NCBI RefSeq assembly: GCF_051811025.1
Contig: NZ_JBPWQE010000001.1
Span: 2,108,001 to 2,172,000, forward strand
DNA: 64,000 nucleotides
Origin: Tardiphaga sp051811025
GTDB taxonomy: Bacteria > Pseudomonadota > Alphaproteobacteria > Rhizobiales > Xanthobacteraceae
Direction of reading: 5' to 3'
Part shown: in pieces, positions 1-7,633 of the stretch
How positions within the stretch are numbered: the stretch's first letter is position 1
Layout: each line of letters begins with the position of its first letter
Notes under the pieces: generated by a model
What the model was told of the DNA's origin: nothing
Database searches by the model: none
What the model saw: the letters and a program-made list of their open reading frames with translations, nothing else
Position numbers and translations under genes: made by a program

Positions 1-39
1 GATTGTGCGTCGCGCCGGACACTTCAAGTCCCACTCCGT

Positions 40-136
40 CATGCCCGGGCTTGTCCCGGGCACCCACGTCTTGGTCTTAAGCGCCGTCAGCAAGAGAGGC
101 GTGGATGGCTGGGACAAGCCCGGCCATGACGGCGTT
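40..136. repeat. Intergenic palindromic repeat (GTCATGCCCGGG type)
   Basis: The left end reads GTCATGCCCGGGCTTGTCCC. The right end, read on the opposite strand, gives GTCATGGCCGGGCTTGTCCC. The two ends therefore form long inverted arms around about 50 bases. Related elements lie at about 2606-2772, 19454-19566 and 29930-30083. It sits just past the end of the GDPD gene and is not coding. Confidence 0.7.
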
Positions 137-145
137 CTTTTCAGT

Positions 146-892
146 TTACGGCACAAAGCCCTCGAAGGTCATCTGGTCGGCATAGCGGGCGGTGACGGCA
201 CGCTGTTCCGGCGTGCGCACGGTCCAGGTCAGGAGCGCGCAGCCGAACAGGTTGCGGGCGATCCAGGGCGCCGGGGCCGGCAGTTCCTTGATCCAGTAGG
301 AGACGAAATGCGGCCGTGTGCGGAAGGCATGGCGGAGATGGCGCATGCCGTCGCGCTGGGCCTGCGTCAGTGTCAGCCACTCGCCGTCGTCATAGGTGCG
401 CTGGGCGGTGATGCCGCGCGGGATCTCGGGCGCGATCTCGCGCATAGCGAGAACCTGATCGGGATCGAACGACATCCAGGCGACAGGTCCGCGATAGGTT
501 TTCAGAATCTCGGCGACGCGGGCGACCAGTTTGCGGTCGCCATCGAAGTGGCTCTTGAGCTCGATGACGAGCCCGACACGGCCATCGATCAGTGCAAGCA
601 GATCGCCGAGCGACATCATGCGCTCCGGCGTGTCCTTGAAATTGATCTGCTTGAGTTCGGTGGAAGTCTTCGCGAGCAGGGGGCCGGAGCCCTCGGTCAG
701 GCGTCCCAATTCATCGTCATGATGCACCATCGCCTCGCCGTCGGCGGTGAGTTGCACATCGGTCTCGATGCTGAAATTGCCTGATATGGCGGCGCGCATG
801 GCGCCGGGCATGTTCTCGATAATGCCGCGGGTGCGATCGTGCAGGCCACGATGCGCGACCGGCCGGGCAATGAGCCAGTCAGGTGCGCGCAT
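146..892 (-). CDS. Glycerophosphodiester phosphodiesterase family protein
   Basis: A 248-residue cytosolic GDPD with a TIM-barrel fold, expected to split glycerophosphodiesters into glycerol-3-phosphate and an alcohol. The family start is clear: AHRGLHD at residues 13-19, then IETDVQLTADG (the metal-binding ExD pair) and MVHHDDELGRLT with the second catalytic His. A later VIELKS motif supplies another acidic ligand. There is no signal peptide, so it resembles UgpQ-type rather than GlpQ-type enzymes. The next gene on the same strand, RidA, starts upstream with a gap of about 78 bases, so the two could be cotranscribed. Substrate cannot be told from sequence. Confidence 0.9.
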   Translation of the reverse strand: MRAPDWLIARPVAHRGLHDRTRGIIENMPGAMRAAISGNFSIETDVQLTADGEAMVHHDDELGRLTEGSGPLLAKTSTELKQINFKDTPERMMSLGDLLALIDGRVGLVIELKSHFDGDRKLVARVAEILKTYRGPVAWMSFDPDQVLAMREIAPEIPRGITAQRTYDDGEWLTLTQAQRDGMRHLRHAFRTRPHFVSYWIKELPAPAPWIARNLFGCALLTWTVRTPEQRAVTARYADQMTFEGFVP

Positions 893-970
893 CGGGATTG
901 TCCTGCATCAGAGCGTTTTCAAGCGAAGTGGATACCGGTTCGCGTGAAGAAAACGCGTCAAAACGAAAAG

Positions 971-1438
971 CTAGATGACTTCGAACACCGCGTCGACCTC
1001 GACCGCGCAATCGGCGGGGAGCGAGGCAACGCCGACAGCGGCGCGGGAGTGCCGGCCCTTGTCGCCGAAGGCGGCGACCATCAGATCCGATGCGCCATTG
1101 ATGATCTTCGGCGCGTCGATGAAATCCGGCGTCGAATTGACGAAGCCGCCGAGACGGACAACGCGGGCTACCTTGTCGAGATCACCGAGCGCAGCCTTGA
1201 CCTGCGCCAGGATGTTGATGGCGCAGCCGCGCGCCGCATTGACGCCCTGCTCGAGGGTGACGCCGGCGCCGAGCTTGCCCTTGGCGATCAGCTGGCCGTC
1301 GGCGCCCATGCAGATCTGACCGGAGACGAACAGCAGATTGCCCGTGCGGACGAAGCCGACATAGTTCGCTACCGGGCTCACCGGCTCGTGAAGCTTGACC
1401 CCCAGATCCGCAAGTTTCTGCTCGACCGTTCCTGCCAT
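971..1438 (-). CDS. RidA family protein (YjgF/YER057c/UK114)
   Basis: A 155-residue member of the RidA superfamily, which hydrolyses reactive enamine/imine intermediates of PLP enzymes or acts on related small molecules. I chose the ATG at 1438 (MAGTVEQKLADLG) because homology begins there; the frame is open further upstream but is not protein-like. Visible family features are the LFVSGQICMG strand, the RGCAINILAQVKAALGDL helix and an RAAVGVASLP segment near the C-terminus. The usual RidA Arg of the active site falls in that last segment. The longer length and the N-terminal extension fit the non-archetypal subfamily often found in alphaproteobacteria rather than canonical RidA of about 130 residues. 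Confidence 0.9.
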   Translation of the reverse strand: MAGTVEQKLADLGVKLHEPVSPVANYVGFVRTGNLLFVSGQICMGADGQLIAKGKLGAGVTLEQGVNAARGCAINILAQVKAALGDLDKVARVVRLGGFVNSTPDFIDAPKIINGASDLMVAAFGDKGRHSRAAVGVASLPADCAVEVDAVFEVI

Positions 1439-1689
1439 CGTGATTCCCCAAATGATTGATGATGTGCCCGAACAAAAGTCCCCAAAGGGTTCAGGCGCTC
1501 TCTGTTTCACCCATACCGCCCCGCCGCGCAAGTGACGATCCGGCGACACCGGGCCGCCCCGCAATAGTGCGGTTCTGGCAAGATTCGCTGCAGAATATGG
1601 CATTTCCGCAGTGCGAATCCGGCATGGCCGTAGTTGCGACGCAATAGGGCGCTCTCTATTGTTGTAGTTCCAGAATCCAGGGAAACCCC

Positions 1690-2565
1690 ATGCGCCGCAT
1701 ATCCTCCGTTTCGCGCCTCCAGGCTGCTTCGCTGGCACTGACCATGGCGGCTTTCGTGGCGCCGGTGTCGGCATTCGCGGCTCCGCCCGCTGCCGGCACG
1801 CCGTTCGTCGCGCATCAGGCGCTGTATGAGCTGAAGCTGCTGAAGTCGCGCGGCAATGCCAGCGTCAACAGCGCCAGCGGCCGCATTCTCTATAATTTTA
1901 CCGGCAGTGCCTGCGAAGGCTACACATCGGATTTCCGGCAGGTTTCGGAGCTGAACAGCGGCGAGGACAAGACCACGCTGAGCGATCTGCGCTCCACCAG
2001 CTGGGAGGCCGGCGACGGCAAGAGTTATCGGTTCAAGATCGATACCCGCATGAATGATGGCGATGCCAGCGCCGTCGACGGCATGGCGGAACGCGAGGGC
2101 GATCACGTCACCGTCAAGCTGAAGCAGCCGGTGGCGAAGACCTTCACGCTGGAGGGCTCCACGGTGTTTCCGACCGAGCAGATCCACCGCATCATTGCCG
2201 CCGCACGCGAAGGCAAGTCGGTGCTGGAACTAAATGTCTATGACGGGTCGGATACGGGCGAGAAAGTCTACAGCACGCTCACGGTGATCGGGCAGGCGAT
2301 CCCCGGGGATCGCAAGGTCAACGAGCCCGATCCCTCGACCGGCGATAACGGCATGAAGAAGCTGACGCGCTGGCCGGTCACCGTCAGCTATTACGACAAG
2401 TCAGCCAAATCCTCCGACGGCGGTGAGCAGACGCCGGTCTATGCGATGTCGTTCGAACTCTACGAGAACGGCGTCTCGCGGTCCCTGGTGCTGGACTACA
2501 ATGACTTCGTCATCGGCGGCGCCATGAGCAAGTTCAATGTGAAGGACAGCAAGCCTTGTAAGTGA
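1690..2565 (+). CDS. EipB-like cell envelope integrity protein (DUF1849)
   Basis: A 291-residue exported protein. A Sec signal peptide is visible (basic start, hydrophobic residues 11-29, cleavage after SAFA). The mature part begins with the family pattern FVAHQALYELKL and continues with GRILYNFTGSACEGYTSDFRQ. Two cysteines, C75 and C290 next to the end, match the disulfide pair known from Brucella EipB, a periplasmic beta-spiral protein needed for envelope integrity. The assignment to DUF1849 is by recognised motifs. It stands alone on the plus strand with 250 bases of upstream non-coding DNA holding no repeat I could recognise. Confidence 0.85.
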   Translation: MRRISSVSRLQAASLALTMAAFVAPVSAFAAPPAAGTPFVAHQALYELKLLKSRGNASVNSASGRILYNFTGSACEGYTSDFRQVSELNSGEDKTTLSDLRSTSWEAGDGKSYRFKIDTRMNDGDASAVDGMAEREGDHVTVKLKQPVAKTFTLEGSTVFPTEQIHRIIAAAREGKSVLELNVYDGSDTGEKVYSTLTVIGQAIPGDRKVNEPDPSTGDNGMKKLTRWPVTVSYYDKSAKSSDGGEQTPVYAMSFELYENGVSRSLVLDYNDFVIGGAMSKFNVKDSKPCK

Positions 2566-2605
2566 GGGGGCGATGAGGAGGAGCTGTTAGCTCCGTCCCC
2601 TCAAC

Positions 2606-2772
2606 TGTCATCCCCGCCTAGTGCGCCTTCGGCGCACGCGGGGCAGGGATCCATAACCACATTCAGCAAAAGTGAAGCTGAGCCGCATCCACAGCGTTTC
2701 GATTTTCAGCTTGGAGTCTATGGGTCCCCGCCCCGCGTGCGCCGAAGGCGCACTAGGCGGGGACGACAGTCA
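2606..2772. repeat. Pair of inverted TGCGCC-TTC-GGCGCA palindromes
   Basis: Two copies of a GC-rich element face each other. The first (about 2606-2648) contains CCCGCCTAGTGCGCCTTCGG; the second (about 2727-2772) is its near-exact reverse complement. Each carries its own small hairpin, TGCGCC-N3-GGCGCA, and about 80 bases separate them. This is the layout of REP/BIME-type elements. It fills the gap between the EipB-like gene and the malonyl-CoA decarboxylase gene, which converge on it. Confidence 0.8.
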
Positions 2773-2789
2773 TTAGCGTTGGAACTTCA

Positions 2790-4169
2790 TCACTCAGCCC
2801 GCGACAGCCGCATGCTGTCCAGCAAACGCAGTCCACCGCCGCTTTCACTCTTCAGCAGCTTCTTCACTGCGCTCGATGCCGCGATCTCGTAATGATCGGC
2901 ATAGGCTTCGTGGTTCTTCTCGATATCGTCGAGACGATACAGATAGTTCACCATCAGACTGGCGGACTCGCGCAGGCCCTTGGCTGAGGTGTCGCCGAGC
3001 CAGTCGATGCGCTCCAGCCGTGCGCCATTGCCGAGATGGAAGCGGGCAACGGAATCGATCGGGCCGCCGCGCGGGCTCTTGGCTTTCAGGAAGTAGTGTG
3101 CGGCGAGGTGCTCCATCACCGGCTTGAGCTGCGCCGTCAGCGCTGCGTCGTTGACCCATAGCGGATCGGCGAGCATGTCGACCAGCGCCTGGTCTTCATT
3201 GGTCAGGTTGAGGTCGTCGGCCTTCTTGAGCCACTTCATGAAACCTGGCACCGGCGACAGCGTCACGAACGTGTCGAGCTTCGGCAATTCGCGCCGCAGT
3301 TCCTCGACGACCTGCTTGATCAGGAAGTTGCCGAACGAAATGCCGCCAAGACCGCGCTGGCAGTTGGAGATCGAATAGAACACGGCGGTACGCGCGCGCT
3401 CGATCGGCACGGGCTGGCGATCGACCGCGAGCAGCGGCGCGATGGCGCCCGGAATGGTTTCGGTGAGTGCGACCTCGACGAAGATCAGCGGTTCATCGAC
3501 CAAAGCAGGGTGGAAGAACGCATAGCAGCGGCGATCCACGGGATCGATGCGGCGGCGCAGATCGTCCCAGTCGTGGATCTCGTGGACTGCCTCGTACTTG
3601 ATGACTTTTTCGAGCACGTTGGCAGGCGTGGACCAGTCGATCTTGCGCAGCACCAGAAATCCCCTGTTGAACCACGATGCCAAGAGATGAACGACGTCGC
3701 GATCGACGGCGTTGAGATCCTTGTTGCCATTCTTCAGATCGAGAAGATCTTCACGCATCTTCACGAGTTCGCTGGTCGCGTTCGGCGCGCGGTTCAGCCG
3801 GCGAAACAGTTCCTGCCGCTGCGGCTCGGATGCGAAATGCAATTCGCCGGAGACGTCGCCGGTCGGCTTGGCGCGCCATGCCGCGATGGCCTTCTCAAGC
3901 TTGTCACGATCGGGACCGTAATTCTGTGCGAGGTTCTCGAAGAAGGTGAGGCGACCGGCCTCGTCGAGACTCTTGTAGCGATCGAGCACGCCGCGCGCGA
4001 GGACCGTGCCGGACGCTTCGCCGCGTCCTGACAACAGCTCCGCACAGAGTTCGATCAAGTCCGATGCGTTCTGTTTGGGATCGACAGATGCGGGACCGAG
4101 CCGCAGCAGAGTGCGTCCGCGTTCCGAGATGGATGCGAGGAGATCGGAGAAGAAGGAGTCATTGCTCAT
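2790..4169 (-). CDS. Malonyl-CoA decarboxylase
   Basis: A 459-residue enzyme of the malonyl-CoA decarboxylase family, converting malonyl-CoA to acetyl-CoA and CO2. The N-terminal third is the helical oligomerisation domain; the catalytic GNAT-like domain follows. Diagnostic stretches are HPALVDEPLIFVEVALT, FYSISNCQRGLGGISFGN, TLSPVPGFMKWL (catalytic Ser region) and VARFHLGNGARLERIDWLGD (catalytic His). The length suits bacterial MatA-type enzymes. No malonyl-CoA synthetase or malonate transporter lies next to it, so it is not in a mat operon here; a role in controlling malonyl-CoA level is as likely as growth on malonate. The start at 4169 (MSNDSFF) is the only good one. Confidence 0.92.
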   Translation of the reverse strand: MSNDSFFSDLLASISERGRTLLRLGPASVDPKQNASDLIELCAELLSGRGEASGTVLARGVLDRYKSLDEAGRLTFFENLAQNYGPDRDKLEKAIAAWRAKPTGDVSGELHFASEPQRQELFRRLNRAPNATSELVKMREDLLDLKNGNKDLNAVDRDVVHLLASWFNRGFLVLRKIDWSTPANVLEKVIKYEAVHEIHDWDDLRRRIDPVDRRCYAFFHPALVDEPLIFVEVALTETIPGAIAPLLAVDRQPVPIERARTAVFYSISNCQRGLGGISFGNFLIKQVVEELRRELPKLDTFVTLSPVPGFMKWLKKADDLNLTNEDQALVDMLADPLWVNDAALTAQLKPVMEHLAAHYFLKAKSPRGGPIDSVARFHLGNGARLERIDWLGDTSAKGLRESASLMVNYLYRLDDIEKNHEAYADHYEIAASSAVKKLLKSESGGGLRLLDSMRLSRAE

Positions 4170-4343
4170 GGTGAATCAATTCCCGGGCTGGCAGTCCAAC
4201 CAGTCTGCTTCAATATAGCCCATAGCGAGGCATATTGCGCGATCATTTGAAGCATGAAACAATTGTGAGTGGGGAGCGCTTCGGCAAGAGAATTGCATTC
4301 GTTTCTGACTGCGGCCGGATCGCTGAAAACAGAGGAATTCAGG

Positions 4344-5330
4344 ATGAAGCGGATCGCATCGAAGCGTGGCGTTGTGGCGGCTCTGGCACTCGGAGCGTTG
4401 CTGAGCAGTGGCTCGGCATTTGCCCAACAAACCATCAAGGTTGGCTGGACCATCCCGGCCGAAGAATCCAAATACTGGATGATGAAGCGTCCGCAGGAAT
4501 TCGCGGATCTCGGCAAGAAATACAATATCGAGTGGGTGCAGTTTCAGGGCACCGCGCCGATGACGCAGGCACTCGCGGCTGGCGCGCTGGATTGCGCGAC
4601 GCAATCGGTGCTGGCACTGGCGCAGGGCGTGCAGAGCGGCAACCTCAAGGCTTCGATCGTCGCGCAGCACGTGTTCGAGAAGCCGGGCAGCTTTTCGGTC
4701 TATTGGGCCGTGAAAGACGACTCGCCGATCAAGACCATCGCCGACCTCAAGGGGAAGACGATGTCGATCAACACGCTCGGCTCCGGCATCTATGGCCCGA
4801 TGGCGATCCTGCTGAAGCAGGCCGGTCTCGATCCGGCCAAGGACGTCAAGCTGGTTGAAGTCGGCTTCGCGCTCTCGGAAGAAGCGCTGCGTTCGGGCCG
4901 CGTCGATTCCGCCGTGATGAACCAGCCGTTCGCCGCGCGCATGGAAGCCAAGGGCGGCACGCGCAAGCTGTTCTCGCTGTCGCAACAGCAGGACGGCATC
5001 GTGCACATCCTCGAAGCCTGCCGTGCCGATTTCATCGAGAAGAATCCAGAACTGGCCAGAATGTATGTGCGCGACCTGACGCTGGGCATGCAGAAGGCGC
5101 TGGCCAATCGCGATGAAACGCTGAAGGTCGTCAACGAAGTGATGAAGGCGCCGATCCCGGTGCTGGAAACCTATCTGCTCAAGGATAACGACTTCGCCAG
5201 GGATCCAGGTGCTGCGCCGAATTTCGATGCGATCCAGAAGATGCTCGACACCTATGTCGAATCCGGAATGCTGCCGAAGAAGCTCGACGTCTCCGAGCTG
5301 AAGGGCAAGGTCGTCGCGCCGATCAAGTAA
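4344..5330 (+). CDS. ABC transporter substrate-binding protein, SsuA/NMT1-like
   Basis: A 328-residue periplasmic binding protein. The ATG at 4344 follows an AGAGGAATTCAGG ribosome site and opens a clear signal peptide ending SGSAFA-Q. The mature protein starts QTIKVGWTIPAEESKYW and shows the family features GALDCATQSVLALAQG and IADLKGKTMSIN. This family (SsuA, TauA, ThiY-like) binds sulfonates, nitrate, pyrimidine precursors or aromatic acids. No permease or ATPase gene is beside it, so it is an orphan binding protein in this window. Its position beside a flavin reductase and a dihydroxypyridine dioxygenase suggests, but does not prove, an aromatic N-heterocycle ligand. Confidence 0.88.
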   Translation: MKRIASKRGVVAALALGALLSSGSAFAQQTIKVGWTIPAEESKYWMMKRPQEFADLGKKYNIEWVQFQGTAPMTQALAAGALDCATQSVLALAQGVQSGNLKASIVAQHVFEKPGSFSVYWAVKDDSPIKTIADLKGKTMSINTLGSGIYGPMAILLKQAGLDPAKDVKLVEVGFALSEEALRSGRVDSAVMNQPFAARMEAKGGTRKLFSLSQQQDGIVHILEACRADFIEKNPELARMYVRDLTLGMQKALANRDETLKVVNEVMKAPIPVLETYLLKDNDFARDPGAAPNFDAIQKMLDTYVESGMLPKKLDVSELKGKVVAPIK

Positions 5331-5356
5331 CGGCGAGCGACATCAGTGACGACGTC

Positions 5357-5387
5357 ATGGCCGGGCATGTCCCGGCCATTTTCGTTT
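5357..5387 (+). terminator. Rho-independent terminator after the binding-protein gene
   Basis: A nine-pair perfect stem ATGGCCGGG / CCCGGCCAT with a five-base loop (CATGT) is followed by TTTTCGTTT. It lies 26 bases past the stop of the binding-protein gene on the plus strand. Its sequence also belongs to the GTCATGGCCGGG repeat family seen elsewhere in the window, so the repeat may have been put to use as a terminator. Confidence 0.75.
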
Positions 5388-5401
5388 GGCCAGCGGAAAG
5401 G

Positions 5402-6418
5402 CTACTCGCTCGTCGCCTCCGACATGCCGCTGTCGATCAGGAGATCCAGCGTGTATTTGATCGTCGCGCGTTCATCGTCGCTGAAGCGGCTCAGCAGCTC
5501 TGTCTCATGTTCGAGGGCCGCCTTCTGCACGGGCTTGACGCGCGTACGGCCTTTAGCGGTCAGGTAGAGCGTGACGCGGCGCCGATCGTTCGAGGTGCTC
5601 TTGCGCTTCAACAACTCGTCGCGCTCCATGCGGTCGAGCACTTTCGTCAGGCCGGGTTGCTTCATCAAAGCCATTGCGGCGAGTTCGCCGACCGATAGGC
5701 CTTCGACATCGGCGAGGCAGGCCAGCACGCGCCATTCCGGCACGGTGAGGTCCCATTCCTTCAACCGCGCATGAAACGAGCTGGAGACGTTGAAGCTGGC
5801 GCGCGCCAGCAGATAGGACAGGTAGCTGCGTGCAAAACTGTTGCTGGCCAGGGCCGGCGCACGTGGCTGTGCCTTGTCGATGCGGCGGAGTTGTCCGGAG
5901 TGGAAGACGAGGGGGTCGTGATTGCGCTCGACGAAGTGCACGACTTCACCGACCAGGATCGTGTGGTCGCCACCGGGATAGCGCGCCCAGGTATTGCATT
6001 CGAAGATCGGTGCGAGGCCCTCGATCAGCGGTGCACCGCTGATGCCCGGCGCATGGGCGATATCGGCAAACTTGTCGGAGCCGCGACGGCCGAAACGCAT
6101 CGCGAGTTCGCCATGATCGGCGCCGAGAAAGTGAATGGCGAAGGCATCAGCCTCGACGAAGGGATCGTGGCTCGGCGAGGATTTGGCGACGCTCCACAAC
6201 ACCAGCGGCGGATCGAGCGAGACCGACGAGAAGGAGTTCGCGGTCATGCCGACGGGATGGTCGCCATTGGTGGCGGTGACCACGGTGACACCGGTCGGAA
6301 ACTGGCCCAGCGCCTGACGAAACGTCGCGGGGTTGACCGCCTGCGCCTTGTCCACGAGCTTGTCGTCCGCGACCTTGTCCTGCGCCGTCTTGTCAAACGC
6401 CGTTTTGTCAAAGGCCAT
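5402..6418 (-). CDS. Flavin reductase fused to a MarR-type domain
   Basis: A 338-residue two-domain protein. Residues about 28-180 are a flavin reductase (HpaC/NTA-B-like) domain: FRQALGQFPTGVTVVTA, GMTANSFSSVSLDPPL and the GDHTILVGEVV strand. Residues about 195-335 are a MarR winged-helix domain: WDLTVPEWRVLACLAD, a recognition helix around MKQPGLTKVLDRMERD, and the wing RKSTSNDRRRVTLYLT. The same order is known in C1, the reductase of Acinetobacter p-hydroxyphenylacetate hydroxylase, where the MarR-like part senses substrate and stimulates flavin reduction. I chose the ATG at 6418; the first 25 residues hold a run of DK-containing repeats. The partner oxygenase is not in this window. Confidence 0.88.
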   Translation of the reverse strand: MAFDKTAFDKTAQDKVADDKLVDKAQAVNPATFRQALGQFPTGVTVVTATNGDHPVGMTANSFSSVSLDPPLVLWSVAKSSPSHDPFVEADAFAIHFLGADHGELAMRFGRRGSDKFADIAHAPGISGAPLIEGLAPIFECNTWARYPGGDHTILVGEVVHFVERNHDPLVFHSGQLRRIDKAQPRAPALASNSFARSYLSYLLARASFNVSSSFHARLKEWDLTVPEWRVLACLADVEGLSVGELAAMALMKQPGLTKVLDRMERDELLKRKSTSNDRRRVTLYLTAKGRTRVKPVQKAALEHETELLSRFSDDERATIKYTLDLLIDSGMSEATSE

Positions 6419-6558
6419 GGAATTCGCCGCTCCGCGACACCCGCGACTGCCCAAAATACAGCGCCGGATTGTCCTTCAAGATTAAAAATATTCCTTTTCA
6501 TATAACATGACCGCGCCTATCATCCAACCATAATCGCTTTAAAACACGGAGAAACGGC

Positions 6559-7605
6559 ATGCTGGCGGATCGCATCGAGGCGAAATGGATCGACGCATTC
6601 TGCGAGATCTTCGAACGCTGCGCGGTCAAGCCCGGTGACACTGCCGCCATCCTCTCCGAGACGCAATCGCGCGCACTGAATGTGCACATTGCCGAGCTTG
6701 CATTGCTCCGCATGGGCGCGCGGCCGTTCCATGTCGTGGTGCCGACGCCGCGCAACAAGCAGGTCGTGCCGATCCGCTCCACCGGCGCGTCCGAAGCGAT
6801 CCAGCAACTCGGGCCGGTGGTGTCAGCACTGCAGCAGGCCGGCTTCGTGGTGGACTGCACCATCGAAGGCCTGATGCATGCGAAGGAAACACCGGAGATC
6901 CTGAAGGCCGGCGCGCGCATTCTCGTGATTTCCAACGAGCATCCGGAAGCGCTCGAGCGCATGGTGCCGGATTCCGCGCTCGAGAAGCGCGTGCGCGCGG
7001 CGGCCAAGATGCTGCGCGGCACGAAGCACATGAAGGTGACGTCGAAGGCGGGCACCGATCTGGACGTCAACATGGAAGGCGCGGCCACCGTTGGCGTCTG
7101 GGGCTGGACGGACAAGCCGGGCACGCTGGCGCATTGGCCGGGTGGCATCGTGGTCTCGTTCCCGAAGAGCAAGACCATCAATGGCACGGTGGTGATGGAT
7201 GCCGGCGATATCAACCTGACCTTCAAGCGCTATCTGACGTCGCCGGTGAAGATGCTGTTCAAGGACGACTATCTCACCGAACTCACGGGCGAGGGCGCCG
7301 ACGCCGAGATGATGAAGCGCTATCTCGCCGCTTGGGGCGACCGCGAGGCCTATGCCGTGTCGCACGTCGGTTGGGGCATGAACCCCAATGCGCGCTACGA
7401 GGCGCTGCAGATGTATGACCAGCGCGATACCAACGGCACCGAGATCCGTGCGGTGGCCGGCAACTTCCTGTTCTCCACAGGCGCCAATGAATTCGCGGGC
7501 CGTTACACCGCCGGCCATTTCGATCTGCCGATCTTCAAGACCACCATCACGCTCGACGGCGTGGATGTGATCAAGGACGGCGAGTTGCAGGACGTGTTCG
7601 GCTGA
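6559..7605 (+). CDS. nicX: 2,5-dihydroxypyridine 5,6-dioxygenase (NicX family)
   Basis: A 348-residue non-haem iron ring-cleavage dioxygenase related in fold to M29 peptidases, predicted to open 2,5-dihydroxypyridine to N-formylmaleamate in nicotinate or picolinate breakdown. Length matches Pseudomonas NicX (350). The three iron ligands fall where expected: H269 in SHVGWG and H320/D322 in AGHFD, compared with H265, H318 and D320 in NicX. The start at 6559 has GGAGAAACGGC upstream. It is read away from the flavin reductase-MarR gene, with 140 bases between. The rest of the maleamate pathway (deformylase, maleamate amidase, maleate isomerase) is absent here. Exact pyridine substrate is inferred. 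Confidence 0.85.
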   Translation: MLADRIEAKWIDAFCEIFERCAVKPGDTAAILSETQSRALNVHIAELALLRMGARPFHVVVPTPRNKQVVPIRSTGASEAIQQLGPVVSALQQAGFVVDCTIEGLMHAKETPEILKAGARILVISNEHPEALERMVPDSALEKRVRAAAKMLRGTKHMKVTSKAGTDLDVNMEGAATVGVWGWTDKPGTLAHWPGGIVVSFPKSKTINGTVVMDAGDINLTFKRYLTSPVKMLFKDDYLTELTGEGADAEMMKRYLAAWGDREAYAVSHVGWGMNPNARYEALQMYDQRDTNGTEIRAVAGNFLFSTGANEFAGRYTAGHFDLPIFKTTITLDGVDVIKDGELQDVFG

Positions 7606-7633
7606 GTCTGAACACGTCGCTCTAAGCTCCGGG

